Below the pieces are notes generated by a model. That model did no database searches, was not told where the DNA came from, and saw nothing but the letters and a program-made list of their open reading frames with translations. A stretch of 64,000 nt of DNA from Actinomycetota bacterium. Its GTDB lineage: Bacteria > Actinomycetota > Thermoleophilia > Gaiellales > Gaiellaceae. The position numbers were made by a program, and so were the translations under genes. The stretch spans positions 44,701-108,700 of the forward strand of contig PMNA01000013.1 in NCBI GenBank assembly GCA_003162055.1, given 5' to 3'. The first letter of the stretch is position 1. Every line of letters begins with the position of its first letter. This document shows, piece after piece, positions 17,609 to 25,959 of the stretch.

Positions 17609-18324
17609 GCCCACGTTCACGAATCTCGCTCATCGATAGCTTCAACTTCGCCTTCCAGGGCGTCATTCACGCCGTCCGGACGCAGCGCAACATGCGCATT
17701 CACCTGCTCATCGCGATCGCCGTGCTGATCGCCGCGGTTGTTGTCGGAGTCCAACGGATAGAGCTGATCGCGATCATTCTCGTGATCGCCTTCGTGCTCA
17801 TCAGCGAGATGGTCAACAGCGCACTGGAGGCGGCGATCGACGTGTCGACGACGAGTTTCGACCCGATGGCCAAGCTGGCCAAGGACATGGCCGCCGGCGC
17901 CGTTCTGATCTCGACCGTCACCGCGGTTGCAGTCGGCTTTCTCATCTTCGAGGATCACATCGCCAACCCGAGCACGCGCCTGCTCAACCGGGCCGAGCGG
18001 GCGCCCGTATATCTGACGCTCGTGGCTCTGATCGTCACGGTCCTGATCGTGATCGTGACCAAGGCACTGACTCATCGCGGGACGCCGCTTCGGGGCGGCC
18101 TGCCCTCCGGCCACTCCGCGCTCGCCTTCGCGGCCTGGATGGCGATCACCTACCTGATCCCCGCCGGCGATCACCGCTTCCTGATCTCGTCGCTGGCTCT
18201 CGTAATGGCGTTCCTGGTGGCGCAGACGCGAATCGAAGCCGGCTTCCACTCTGCCCTCGAGGTCACCTATGGCGCCGTGATCGGAGCGCTCGTGACGCTG
18301 GCCTTCTTCCAGATATTCACATGA
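17605..18324 (+). CDS. dgkA: DgkA-type lipid kinase fused to a PAP2-type phosphatase domain
   Basis: A 239-residue membrane protein with two domains. Residues about 1-110 match the prokaryotic diacylglycerol/undecaprenol kinase family: FNFAFQGVIHAVRTQRNMRIH, then EMVNSALEAAIDVST and MAKLAKDMAAGAVLI. Residues about 130-239 look like a PAP2 phosphatase: K-x-LTHRGTP, LPSGHSALAF and TRIEAGFHSALEVTYGAV, with Ser-Gly-His, Arg and His in place. The usual acidic residue after the second His is Glu instead of Asp. A lipid kinase joined to a lipid phosphatase could interconvert undecaprenol phosphates. The ATG overlaps the ybeY stop and the end overlaps era, each by 4 bases. Confidence 0.88.
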   Translation: MSPRSRISLIDSFNFAFQGVIHAVRTQRNMRIHLLIAIAVLIAAVVVGVQRIELIAIILVIAFVLISEMVNSALEAAIDVSTTSFDPMAKLAKDMAAGAVLISTVTAVAVGFLIFEDHIANPSTRLLNRAERAPVYLTLVALIVTVLIVIVTKALTHRGTPLRGGLPSGHSALAFAAWMAITYLIPAGDHRFLISSLALVMAFLVAQTRIEAGFHSALEVTYGAVIGALVTLAFFQIFT

Positions 18325-19193
18325 CAGAGCAGCTGAAGAGCGGCTTCATCGCCGTCGCCGGGCGCCCCAATGTGGGCAAGTCCACGCTGGTCAACGCACT
18401 CTGCGGCGGCAAGGTCGCGATCGTCTCGAACAAGCCGCAAACCACGAGGCAGCGCATCTTCGGGATCGTCAACGGAGCGGACTACCAGCTCGTGCTGGTC
18501 GACATGCCGGGCTTCCAGCGCCCGCTCGACCCGCTGACCGAGCATATGCAGCGCACCGTCTCCAACTCGTTCGAGGACGCGGACGCCGTCATGTTCATGC
18601 TTTCCGCGCAGGAGAGGATCGGCGCCGGCGACCGCTTCATCGCCCAGACGGTGTTCGCGCTCGGCGTGCCGGTGGTGATCGTGTTGAACAAGGTCGATCA
18701 GCAGAGGCCGGGCCACATCGCCCAGCAGATGAAGACCGCTGCCGAGCTCGGTAACTTCCACGCTCTTCATCCGGTCAGCGCCAAGACCGGCGACGGCGTG
18801 CCCGAGCTGCGCGAGGAGCTGCTCGGACTGCTTCCCGAGGGCGTCGCCTACTTCCCGCGCGACGTCATCACCGACATGCCGCTGGCGCTGCGCCTGGCCG
18901 AGCTGATCCGCGAGAAGGCGCTCGCCCTGACCCGCGACGAAGTCCCACACTCGCTCTCGGTGGAGCTGGAGGAGATCACCGAGCGGGTGATCAGGGCCCG
19001 CATCATGGTCGAGACCGAGTCACAGAAGCAGATCCTGGTCGGGCGGGCCGGCCGAATGGTCAAGGAGATCGGCGTGAAGGCGCGGCCCGAGATCGAGCAG
19101 CTGGTCGGGCACCGGGTCTTTCTCGACCTCAAGGTCAAGGTCGAGCCGCGCTGGCGCCGCGACCAGGCCACGCTCGAGCGGCTGGGTATCTAG
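18321..19193 (+). CDS. era: GTPase Era
   Basis: A 290-residue GTPase that binds the 3' end of 16S rRNA during 30S assembly. The G1 motif GRPNVGKSTLVNAL, G2 in TTRQRIFG, G3 DMPG, G4 NKVD and G5 SAKTG are all present. The C-terminal KH domain is seen in LVGRAGRMVKEIGVKARPEIEQLVG and LKVKVEPRWRRD. The gene starts with an ATGA overlap on the dgkA fusion gene and ends the phoH-ybeY-dgkA-era operon, an order conserved in many bacteria. Nothing is unusual about its length. Confidence 0.97.
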   Translation: MTEQLKSGFIAVAGRPNVGKSTLVNALCGGKVAIVSNKPQTTRQRIFGIVNGADYQLVLVDMPGFQRPLDPLTEHMQRTVSNSFEDADAVMFMLSAQERIGAGDRFIAQTVFALGVPVVIVLNKVDQQRPGHIAQQMKTAAELGNFHALHPVSAKTGDGVPELREELLGLLPEGVAYFPRDVITDMPLALRLAELIREKALALTRDEVPHSLSVELEEITERVIRARIMVETESQKQILVGRAGRMVKEIGVKARPEIEQLVGHRVFLDLKVKVEPRWRRDQATLERLGI

Positions 19194-19274
19194 GCGCTAG
19201 CATCGAATGAGAAACTCAATCGACCTCGATCCGAACGGGCGAGAGTCCGAGCTATCGGGGAAGGAGCGCTAGGC

Positions 19275-19697
19275 ATGCAGACGATCTTGGTGGCGACCGA
19301 CGGCTCGGCCTGCGGGCAGCGGGCCGAAGACGAGGGAGTCAGCCTGGCTGTTGCTACCGGCGCGCGTCTGGTCTTTCTGCATGTCCAGCCCGAGGTCGAT
19401 CCTTCCCGGGCTCGTCCGGGCACGCTGAGCGAGGAGACCGACGAGTCGCACGCGCTGCTTGATCGCGCGCTGGCAAAGGCGGTCGGGGCGGGCGTCGACG
19501 CAGAGGCCGAGATCGTCGAGGGAAGCGCCGCGCACGAGATCGTCGATGCCGCGCGGCTGCGTGGCGCGGACGTCATCGTCGTCGGCTCGCGCGGGCTCGG
19601 CAAGCTGTCGGGCATGTTCCTGGGCAGCGTCTCGCGCGACGTGCTGAGCGAGACCGACCGGCCGGTGCTGATCGTCAAGGAAGAGAGAACGTCCTAA
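19275..19697 (+). CDS. Universal stress protein (UspA family)
   Basis: A 140-residue single-domain Usp protein. The start MQTILVATDGSACGQRAEDEGVSLA and the C-terminal nucleotide-binding signature VVGSRGLGKLSGMFLGSVSRDVL (G-2x-G-9x-G-S type) point to the ATP-binding branch. Such proteins are induced under growth arrest and stress; the exact role here is unknown. A GGGGAAGGAG ribosome-binding site is 9 bases upstream. The stop overlaps the convergent macrodomain gene by 4 bases. Confidence 0.93.
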   Translation: MQTILVATDGSACGQRAEDEGVSLAVATGARLVFLHVQPEVDPSRARPGTLSEETDESHALLDRALAKAVGAGVDAEAEIVEGSAAHEIVDAARLRGADVIVVGSRGLGKLSGMFLGSVSRDVLSETDRPVLIVKEERTS

Positions 19698-20245
19698 GCG
19701 CTGGCTTTCAATCGCGCCAGGGCTTTTTCGTAGACACCATGCAATTCCTCGTCTATGAAAACGAAGCGCACCTTCTCGATCAGCGGTAGCCGGGTCAGCG
19801 CCTCGATCGCCGCGGCCAGGGCTATCGGTGCGGCCAGTTGTGGCGGGTAACCGTAGGCGCCGGTGGAGATTGCCGGGAAAGAGACGGTGCGGCAACCGTG
19901 CTCGCGGGCCAGCTCGAGCGAGCGCTCGTGGCAGGAGGCTAGGAGCAGCTCTTCACCGGCGCCGCCACCCTGCCAGACCGGGCCGACGGCGTGGATGACG
20001 AAGCGCGCCGAAAGCCTGCCGGCGCCGGTGATCACCGCCTCGCCCGTTGCGCAGTGACCGATCTTGCGGCACTCGGCCATGATCTCGGGCCCGCCGGCGC
20101 GTTGAATCGCCCCGTCCACACCGCCGCCGCCGCGCAAGCTGTTGTTGGCCGCGTTGACGATCGCGTCGACGTGCTCGCGCGTGATGTCGCCGAGCGCGAG
20201 CTCGATTCGCTCGCATACCGCGGCCTGTGCGGAATCCGGCTGCAC
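19694..20245 (-). CDS. Macrodomain protein (ADP-ribose-type hydrolase)
   Basis: A 183-residue macrodomain of the MacroD/YmdB type. The family motifs are complete: ALGDITREHVDAIVNAANNSLRGGGGVDGAI, then VIHAVGP and AISTGAYGYP. Relatives remove ADP-ribose from proteins or deacetylate O-acetyl-ADP-ribose; the conserved Asn of NAAN and the GGGVDGAI loop suggest activity. The start is GTG at 20245 with a GGAGGA element and a TAGCCT hexamer just upstream. It is convergent with the Usp gene and divergent from the aldo/keto reductase. No ADP-ribosyltransferase partner is nearby. Confidence 0.93.
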   Translation of the reverse strand: MQPDSAQAAVCERIELALGDITREHVDAIVNAANNSLRGGGGVDGAIQRAGGPEIMAECRKIGHCATGEAVITGAGRLSARFVIHAVGPVWQGGGAGEELLLASCHERSLELAREHGCRTVSFPAISTGAYGYPPQLAAPIALAAAIEALTRLPLIEKVRFVFIDEELHGVYEKALARLKASA

Positions 20246-20251
20246 TCCTCC

Positions 20252-20257
20252 AGGCTA
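20252..20257 (-). promoter_or_regulatory. Candidate -10 element (TAGCCT) for the macrodomain gene
   Basis: On the minus strand TAGCCT ends 6 bases before the GTG start. The six bases between are GGAGGA, so this start could also work with a Shine-Dalgarno if transcription began further upstream. Confidence 0.35.
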
Positions 20258-20375
20258 ATGGCTTTTTACACGCGATGTGCTGAGCGATCGGGCGGGGCCG
20301 GACGCTGCGGCCGCCCACCCCGTTTGGTCCTTTCGGTTCACGCATATGAGTGGTTCTGGGCCGGAGACGATTCTG

Positions 20376-20381
20376 TAGGCT
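20376..20381 (+). promoter_or_regulatory. Candidate -10 element (TAGGCT) for the aldo/keto reductase gene
   Basis: TAGGCT ends 6 bases before the GTG at 20388, consistent with leaderless transcription. Confidence 0.4.
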
Positions 20382-20387
20382 TCCGCC

Positions 20388-21353
20388 GTGCGCTATCGCA
20401 GGCTAGGTCGTACAGGGCTCGAGGTTTCCGAGATCGGTTTCGGAACCTGGGGCGTAGGCGCGGACGCCTGGAAGGGCGGCACCGATAGCGACTCGCTCGC
20501 CGCGATGCAGCGCGCAATCGAGCTCGGCGTCAACTTCATCGACACCGCGATCGTCTACGGCTCCGGCCACAGCGAGAAGCTGGTCGGGCAGATCAAGCGC
20601 GAGCACCCCGAGGTCATGATCGCCAGCAAGGTCAACCCCGCCAACTGGGAGTGGCCGGCCAGCGACAAGACCCCCGCCGACGAGGCCTTCTCGGCCGCTC
20701 ACGTGATCGCGCGCACCGAGGAGAGCCTGCGCAACCTCGGCGTCGAGGTAATCGACGTGCAGCAGTTCCACGTCTGGTCGGACGCCTGGGTCGGCCAGGG
20801 CACGTGGCTCGAGGGAATCGAGCAGCTCAAGCGCGAGGGCAAGATCCGTTTCTTCGGCGTCTCGGTCAACGACGCCCAGCCCAACTCGGTGCTGAAGCTG
20901 GTCGAGAGCGGTCAGGTCGACAGCGTGCAGGTGATCTACAACATCTTCGACCAGGCGCCCGAGGACAAGCTCTTCCCGGCCTGCGAGCAGCGTGACGTCG
21001 GCATCATCGTCCGCGTCCCCTTCGACGAGGGCGCTCTCACCGGCAAGGTGACGCCCGATACGGTGTTCGAGAAGGGCGACTTCCGGGCCGACTACTTCAA
21101 GGACGAGCGCAAGGCGGAGGTCTGGGAGGCCGTGCACAAGATCGCCGCCGATTTGGATATTCCGCTCGAGCGGCTGCCCGAGATCGCCCTTCGCTTCTGC
21201 CTCGTTCCCGATGTTGTCTCGACAGTCATCCCCGGGATGCGCTCGATCGCGCACGTCGAGTCGAATGTCGCCGCCGGCGACGCGGGCCTGCTAACGCCCG
21301 ATCAGATCGAGATCCTGCGCGCGCACCGCTGGGTGCACGACTGGTACCACTGA
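20388..21353 (+). CDS. Aldo/keto reductase
   Basis: A 321-residue NADPH-dependent oxidoreductase with a TIM-barrel fold. It starts RYRRLGRTGLEVSEIGFGTWGVG. The catalytic tetrad is visible as Asp and Tyr in FIDTAIVYGSGHSE, Lys in IASKVNP and His in VQQFHVW. The C-terminal SVNDAQP and PGMRSIAHVESNV segments fit the cofactor-binding end. The natural substrate cannot be inferred. The GTG start has a TAGGCT box 6 bases upstream and no Shine-Dalgarno sequence. It is divergent from the macrodomain gene, with 142 bases between the two starts. Confidence 0.92.
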   Translation: MRYRRLGRTGLEVSEIGFGTWGVGADAWKGGTDSDSLAAMQRAIELGVNFIDTAIVYGSGHSEKLVGQIKREHPEVMIASKVNPANWEWPASDKTPADEAFSAAHVIARTEESLRNLGVEVIDVQQFHVWSDAWVGQGTWLEGIEQLKREGKIRFFGVSVNDAQPNSVLKLVESGQVDSVQVIYNIFDQAPEDKLFPACEQRDVGIIVRVPFDEGALTGKVTPDTVFEKGDFRADYFKDERKAEVWEAVHKIAADLDIPLERLPEIALRFCLVPDVVSTVIPGMRSIAHVESNVAAGDAGLLTPDQIEILRAHRWVHDWYH

Positions 21354-21365
21354 GTTCCTGTCCCG

Positions 21366-21815
21366 CTATTCCGCCGCCGCCGGTTGCTCACAACCCGTGC
21401 GGACGATCACAGTCGGGCAGTGGGCATGGTGCGCGCACTGCTGACTGACCGAGCCCAGTAGGAGATCGCGGAAGCCACCGCGACCGCGTGAGCCGATCAC
21501 GAGCAACTCCGCCTTCGCCGCCTCCTCGATCAATATCTGCGCCGGTTGACCCTCGCGCACGACCGATCCGGTCTCCACGTTTCCCGCGCTCTCCTTCACC
21601 GCTCGCAGCGCCTCTTCGAGCACATCGTTCGCGGCGGCTTCGGAATCTTCCGCCAGGTTGGGGGGAGGGGGCGCCCAGCCGGCGCCGTAGGCCGTCAGCG
21701 GCACGTGCCAGGCCACGACGATGCGTAGCTTGGCTTTTCGGATACGAGCCTCCTCGAGCGCGAACCTCAGTGCCGAGTGCGAGCACTTCGAGCCGTCAAC
21801 GCCCACGACGATCAT
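21366..21815 (-). CDS. Universal stress protein (UspA family)
   Basis: A 149-residue single-domain Usp protein on the minus strand. It starts MIVVGVDGSKCSHSALRFALEEA and has the ATP-loop signature VIGSRGRGGFRDLLLGSVSQQCAHHAHCPTVIV typical of ATP-binding Usp proteins. It is clearly different in sequence from the Usp protein at 19275. A GGAGG element lies about 10 bases upstream. It is convergent with the aldo/keto reductase gene, with only 12 bases between them, and divergent from the M15 peptidase gene. Confidence 0.92.
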   Translation of the reverse strand: MIVVGVDGSKCSHSALRFALEEARIRKAKLRIVVAWHVPLTAYGAGWAPPPPNLAEDSEAAANDVLEEALRAVKESAGNVETGSVVREGQPAQILIEEAAKAELLVIGSRGRGGFRDLLLGSVSQQCAHHAHCPTVIVRTGCEQPAAAE

Positions 21816-21929
21816 CCTTCGCCTCCTTCCACTGGAGAGCTTTCGCTTCTATGCGGAGTCTCTCTCAGCGGCGGCCTGCGAGCAAGCTCTTCTCCATTTC
21901 GTCAGAGATGTTGTGTTAGATAGGAAGCA

Positions 21930-22580
21930 ATGAAACGGCTCGCTCTCGGCTTCGCAGCGCTTGCGCTTGGCGCCGTCCTCTTCGTCCCGGCCGCAGAATC
22001 GCAGGCGCAGGCGCCCTTCCGCTCCTCGGTCTCTCCGCTCAGCGCGGCGTTTCGCGCTCAGATGACCTCCTGGCACAAGGGCTGCCCGGTTTCTGCCTCC
22101 GATTTGCGCCTGGTTCGCGTCAGCTTCTGGGGCTTCGACGGCCGCGCTCACCAAGGCCGGTTGATCCTGCACCGCAGCTACACGAGCCCTGTGATCAAGG
22201 CGCTGCGCACGCTCTACTCCGAACGCTTCCCGGTCAGGCGCATGCGGCCGGTCGAGGCCTACGGCTCCAGCGACGACCGCTCGATGGCGGCCGACAACAC
22301 CTCGGCCTTCAACTGCCGTGGCGTCACTGGCTCGAGCGCCTGGTCGGAGCACGCCTACGGCCGAGCGATCGACATCAACCCGCTCGAGAATCCCGAGATT
22401 CGCCGGGGCGTCGTCTCGCCGCCGGGCGGGCGCAAGTACACGAACCGGAGCAAGCGGGCGAAGGGGATGATTCACGCGGGCGACGCGACCGTGAGCGCCT
22501 TCGAGGCCGTTGGCTGGCACTGGGGCGGATACTGGCATTCGCTCCAGGATTACCAGCACTTTTCCTGGAACGGGCAGTAG
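21930..22580 (+). CDS. Secreted M15-family D-Ala-D-Ala carboxypeptidase-like protein
   Basis: A 216-residue exported protein. Residues 1-27 are a signal peptide (MKRLALGFAALALGAVLFVPA). The catalytic region has SEHAYGRAIDINP, the SxHxxGxAxD zinc motif, and the C-terminal WHWGGYWHSLQDYQHFS with the second zinc His. The expected role is trimming of peptidoglycan stem peptides outside the membrane. The ATG follows an AGGAAG element and a TTAGAT hexamer 8 bases upstream. It is divergent from the Usp gene. Confidence 0.9.
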   Translation: MKRLALGFAALALGAVLFVPAAESQAQAPFRSSVSPLSAAFRAQMTSWHKGCPVSASDLRLVRVSFWGFDGRAHQGRLILHRSYTSPVIKALRTLYSERFPVRRMRPVEAYGSSDDRSMAADNTSAFNCRGVTGSSAWSEHAYGRAIDINPLENPEIRRGVVSPPGGRKYTNRSKRAKGMIHAGDATVSAFEAVGWHWGGYWHSLQDYQHFSWNGQ

Positions 22581-22957
22581 ACGATCGCGTCACCTGGCGC
22601 ACCGAGATAAACGATGCGAGGTCGGCATGAAGCCGGCACACCTGCGCGCGTGTTTTCTCGATACCGGGTTAAGAGATAGGCCGGGCGAAACGCGCACAAC
22701 GCGGACTCGCGCTGGCGTTTGGAACGGAACGCCCCGCTGGCCGACGGTCTCTACCTCGCTCACTACAGAACCTCTAGCGCGAAACTCGCTTCTGAAGAAA
22801 CCAACCGACGACAGCTGCGTAATAGTCTCCTCGTGCTGATTGCCGACCTCATATGGGGGCGGATCCTCTCTAGTTGGGAGAATCCAAATCTGCGAGCCTC
22901 AGCGCCTGCGCGATCTCGCTCGAAGTTGTCGAGGACTGGCCGTGTCCGTGGTAAGCG
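22581..22957. other. Intergenic stretch, no convincing gene
   Basis: About 377 bases. Short frames exist on both strands but have low-complexity Arg/Ser content and no start signal. I saw no transposase remnant, tRNA or strong hairpin. It probably contains the end of the peptidase transcript and little else. Confidence 0.55.
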
Positions 22958-23923
22958 CTAGGACTCGGGCCCTTCGTAGCTGACGCTGTCGCTGAGGATT
23001 TCGTCGATCCGCTCGAGCGTCTGGGAGTCGAGTTGGACGCCTGATGCGGCGGCATTCTCCTCGATCTGCTCGGGACGGGTGGCGCCGATGATCGGTGCGG
23101 CGACGTTTGGCTCGCGTAGCACCCAGGCGAGGGCGAGTTGAGCCATCGTGATTCCAAGCTCGTCGGCAATGGGTTCGAGTTGCTGGACGCGGCCGAGGAG
23201 GGTGTCGTTGTAGCGCCCATCGACCATGAATTCGTTCATGACATCCGAGGCCATTCGGCTGTCGGAGGGGGGAGGCAATCCCGGCTTATACTTGCCCGTC
23301 AGCACTCCCTGTGACAGCGGCGAGAACACGATCTGCGAGATCCCGTTGTTAGCGCAGAGTGGAATCACGTCGAGCTCGGGGCCGCGCCAGAGCAGCGAGT
23401 ATTGGGGCTGGCTCGAGACGAACTTCTCGACATCTGGAAGCGAGAGTGCCTCCTGGATCTTGTCCGCCGGCCACTCGCTGAAGCCGATATAGCGCGCCTT
23501 GCCCTGCTTGACGACCTCGGTGAGCGCCTCCATCGTCTCGGGGAGTGGCGTATCCCAGTCGTAGCGATGACACTGGTAGAGGTCGACGTAGTCCATCCGC
23601 AGGCGCGTGAGTGACGCGTCGATCTGCTTGAAGACCTGCTCTCGCGACAAGCCCCGATCTTCCGGGGTCATGGGGAAGAACAGCTTTGTCGCGAGCACGT
23701 ACGAATTGCGCGGCCGATCGGCTAGCACCTCACCGAGGAACGACTCCGCTTCGCCTCCGGAGTAGGCGTTCGCGGTGTCGATGAAGTTGATTCCGAGCTC
23801 GAAGGCCTTCGCGACACATGCTTCGGCTTGCTCGCGCCCGATGGCGCCACCGTAGGTGAGCCACGAGCCAAGACAGATCTCCGAGACCTCGAGGTCGCTA
23901 CTTCCGATCTTCCGGTAGAGCAT
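22958..23923 (-). CDS. Aldo/keto reductase (potassium-channel beta-subunit-like)
   Basis: A 321-residue oxidoreductase on the minus strand beginning MLYRKIGSSDLEVSEICLGSWLTYGG, which resembles the KCNAB/YghZ branch of aldo/keto reductases. The tetrad is present: Asp and Tyr in FIDTANAYSGGEAES, Lys in LATKLFFP and His in YQCHRYD. IVFSPLSQGVLTGKY and PIIGATRPEQIEEN are cofactor-end motifs. It is only distantly similar to the reductase at 20388. Codon use is slightly less GC-biased than in core genes. Substrate unknown. Confidence 0.92.
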   Translation of the reverse strand: MLYRKIGSSDLEVSEICLGSWLTYGGAIGREQAEACVAKAFELGINFIDTANAYSGGEAESFLGEVLADRPRNSYVLATKLFFPMTPEDRGLSREQVFKQIDASLTRLRMDYVDLYQCHRYDWDTPLPETMEALTEVVKQGKARYIGFSEWPADKIQEALSLPDVEKFVSSQPQYSLLWRGPELDVIPLCANNGISQIVFSPLSQGVLTGKYKPGLPPPSDSRMASDVMNEFMVDGRYNDTLLGRVQQLEPIADELGITMAQLALAWVLREPNVAAPIIGATRPEQIEENAAASGVQLDSQTLERIDEILSDSVSYEGPES

Positions 23924-24408
23924 GCTCGCGATCAGCTCCCCTTAATCTTCTAGTTGACTATGTCGTCTGCTGATGCTGGGCTCTGGCTACCGGTCAGCGA
24001 TCCAGCTTCTGAGGAGCTGTAGCCTGTTTGGATATCGAGCCCGGTTCGACAGTTTATCGAAGGCGTTCTGACTTGATGAACCGCCGTCATCTCGCAGACT
24101 ACGCGCCGCCGGCTATCTCACTACCATAAAAAGTGGACCAACAAACGGGGTCAGGTCACTGGGCTGTGGTCATCTTCCTGTTGACCCCGTTTGGCGGTAT
24201 CGCGTATCTGAAGCCGGGGCGGCCACACTGATGACGCTCGGATGTTCGGACTCGTCGAAGCTTCGGGGTATATTCCCGCACGCTCGCCCAGGCGACTCTA
24301 GCGTCGGGTGCCACTGCGACACGCTGGCGCAGCCAACAGGCCTTAGACCCGGTGGCCTCCGTTTGAGACAGTTAGGAAACCGCTACCAACTGTTCGTCCC
24401 GCCGGTCA
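23924..24408. other. Non-coding stretch with an inverted repeat
   Basis: About 485 bases of mixed, lower GC. Apart from the 12-bp inverted repeat at 24142-24193 I see no gene. An 84-codon frame at 24231-24485 has no start signal, no recognisable motif and overlaps the small membrane gene on the other strand, so it is not annotated. Confidence 0.5.
24142..24193. repeat. 12-bp inverted repeat, possible REP or small mobile-element relic
   Basis: CAAACGGGGTCA (24142-24153) and TGACCCCGTTTG (24182-24193) are perfect inverted copies around a 28-base spacer. GGGGTCAG-type ends occur in REP-like elements in other bacteria, but no transposase is nearby, so the identity is uncertain. Confidence 0.5.
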
Positions 24409-24606
24409 TTAGCGACGCAACCAGGCGCGCAGGCGCGGTTGGCGCGCCAACAGTATTCCAGCGGCGGTCACGACAAGGATGGTGATGAGCGAAACCGGCC
24501 AGATCGGCTGGTGCCCGCTCGCCCAAACTGGGATCACGACCGCCAGAACGACAGCGCCAAGGATGAGCCTGTAGATGACGCTGTGCAAAGTGAACCTGTC
24601 ACGCAT
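24409..24606 (-). CDS. Small two-helix membrane protein, hypothetical
   Basis: A 65-residue frame starting MRDRFTLHSVIYRLILGAVV. It has two hydrophobic helices (about residues 13-30 and 36-54) and a basic end LARQPRLRAWLRR, so a positive-inside topology is plausible. I do not recognise a family. Isolation in a gene-poor region and short length make it uncertain; the hydrophobic pattern is the main support. Confidence 0.4.
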   Translation of the reverse strand: MRDRFTLHSVIYRLILGAVVLAVVIPVWASGHQPIWPVSLITILVVTAAGILLARQPRLRAWLRR

Positions 24607-25086
24607 GGGCCAATGCTAAGGCAAGCACGCGCCTCCAGCCGCTCCCTTTCGACTCACGACGCTCAGGGTGTATTCGCGAACACTGGCCCCCATCCCACCG
24701 GTCCGCCTAGGGGGCGAGTCACAACTCGCTTTTCGGCTGAAGTCGTGCCTTCGAGGATGTTCTTCTCGGGCTCTCGGAGGGCTTCGCTTGACCGAGAGGG
24801 CGTTGGAACGGCCTCCGGACGGGACCTCGTGTTCGAAGTCAACGGAAAACAAAAAAAAGGCTCGAGGCGAGACCTCGGAACTGCCTCGGGGCCGATCAGG
24901 TAAACGCAGGGAAATCCACAAAGTGGGGTATCCCCTTGAGTACCCCGATTCCCCGTGGCATCCGGTTACGGCTTGACTGCTTCGAAAGGTCGTACAGCGC
25001 CGCGGCCTGCACTTCGTCGCGGCGACCCCTCGGCCTCGGTGAGCAGACTTGGTGCTGTTCAGCAGCGATCTGCCATCATCTACGAC
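24607..25086. other. Intergenic stretch, no convincing gene
   Basis: About 480 bases. It contains a 7-bp stem (CTCTCGG at 24771-24777 with CCGAGAG at 24792-24798) and an A-rich run near 24850. Long frames on the minus strand are low-complexity and look like chance. No RNA gene was recognised. Confidence 0.5.
25074..25079 (+). promoter_or_regulatory. Weak candidate -10 element (CATCAT) for the APH-family gene
   Basis: CATCAT ends 7 bases before the ATG at 25087. It has only the second A and last T of the usual pattern, so support is weak. Confidence 0.25.
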
Positions 25087-25959
25087 ATGACCGAGAAACC
25101 CGGTACCGCGCGTGCCTTGGCGGCGGCACGGGCGGTCGCGCTCGCCAATTCCGTGGCCTGCGAGGACGCAGTTGTGGTGGCTGCCGGCAGCAATGTGCTT
25201 GTGCATCTCAAGCCCGCTCCGGTTATAGCGCGAGTGATGACCGGTACAGCGGTGCTGCACGGTGACGTCGAGAGATGGCTTGCTCGCGAGGTCGCGGTCG
25301 GGACTTTCTTGGGAGAACGGGGTTTGGCCGTTCCACCCAGTGATGTGCTTGCACCGGGGCCTCACCAGTATGAGGGGCTCTGGATGACGTTCTGGGAGTT
25401 TGTCGAGCACGATGCTTCCCGGCCTCTGCCGCGCGCGCACGAGCTAGGCGGCTCGCTACGCGAACTGCACGCTGCGCTCGCCGACTTTCCGGGCCAGCTC
25501 GGGCAGCTCAGCGATGTGCGCGACTGGCTCGACCGGCTTCTTGCCGAGTTGCATCCATCGCCGAGGCTCACCCCGCAGGACAGAGATTTGCTGCGCTCCC
25601 ACCTCCAAGAGCTGACACCCTCTGTCTTTGAGAGCTCGCTCCCCGCGCAGGCAATTCATGGCGACGCGTCGATATCAAACCTTTTCCGTACCGACAACGG
25701 GCTCATCTGGAACGACCTCGAGGACACCTGTGTTGGTCCAGTCCACTGGGACGTCGCGGGGCTCATCATCGAAGCCCGCGCCCGCGGGGGGAGCGAGGAT
25801 TACGTCGCGGACTTTCTTCGTGCCTACGGCGGACTGGACATTGAAGAGCTAAGTGACTTCATCGCAGCCCATCTCCTCTACATGACCGTCTGGCAAGCGT
25901 TCGTTGCGCAGCGCCGGCCGCAAACGCGGAACAGCGCTGATGTGAGCGTCTCCCACTGA
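25087..25959 (+). CDS. Aminoglycoside-phosphotransferase-fold small-molecule kinase
   Basis: A 290-residue protein of the APH/choline-kinase fold. The catalytic loop is AIHGDASISNLF (H-G-D-x4-N) near residue 190 and the metal-binding Asp is in LIWNDLEDTCVGPVHWDVAGL. An N-lobe Lys is likely in NVLVHLKP. The family phosphorylates varied small alcohols, including antibiotics and metabolites, and sequence alone does not tell which. The ATG at 25087 gives a normal N-terminus; the 44 extra upstream codons are Arg-rich and unlike the family. It stands alone in an accessory region. Confidence 0.82.
   Translation: MTEKPGTARALAAARAVALANSVACEDAVVVAAGSNVLVHLKPAPVIARVMTGTAVLHGDVERWLAREVAVGTFLGERGLAVPPSDVLAPGPHQYEGLWMTFWEFVEHDASRPLPRAHELGGSLRELHAALADFPGQLGQLSDVRDWLDRLLAELHPSPRLTPQDRDLLRSHLQELTPSVFESSLPAQAIHGDASISNLFRTDNGLIWNDLEDTCVGPVHWDVAGLIIEARARGGSEDYVADFLRAYGGLDIEELSDFIAAHLLYMTVWQAFVAQRRPQTRNSADVSVSH

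Noticed and set aside
22870..23220. 116-codon minus-strand frame overlapping the second aldo/keto reductase gene
   Set aside because: Ser/Pro/Thr-rich low-complexity content in a shifted frame of a well-supported gene.
24231..24485. 84-codon plus-strand frame in the gene-poor region
   Set aside because: No Shine-Dalgarno sequence or -10 box, no recognisable motif, and it overlaps the more plausible small membrane gene on the minus strand.
23924..25086. tRNA or insertion sequence in the gene-poor region
   Set aside because: Checked by eye for T-loop (GTTCGA-type) arms with matching acceptor stems and for transposase motifs; none was found. The GGTTCGAC at about 24044 has no cloverleaf around it.
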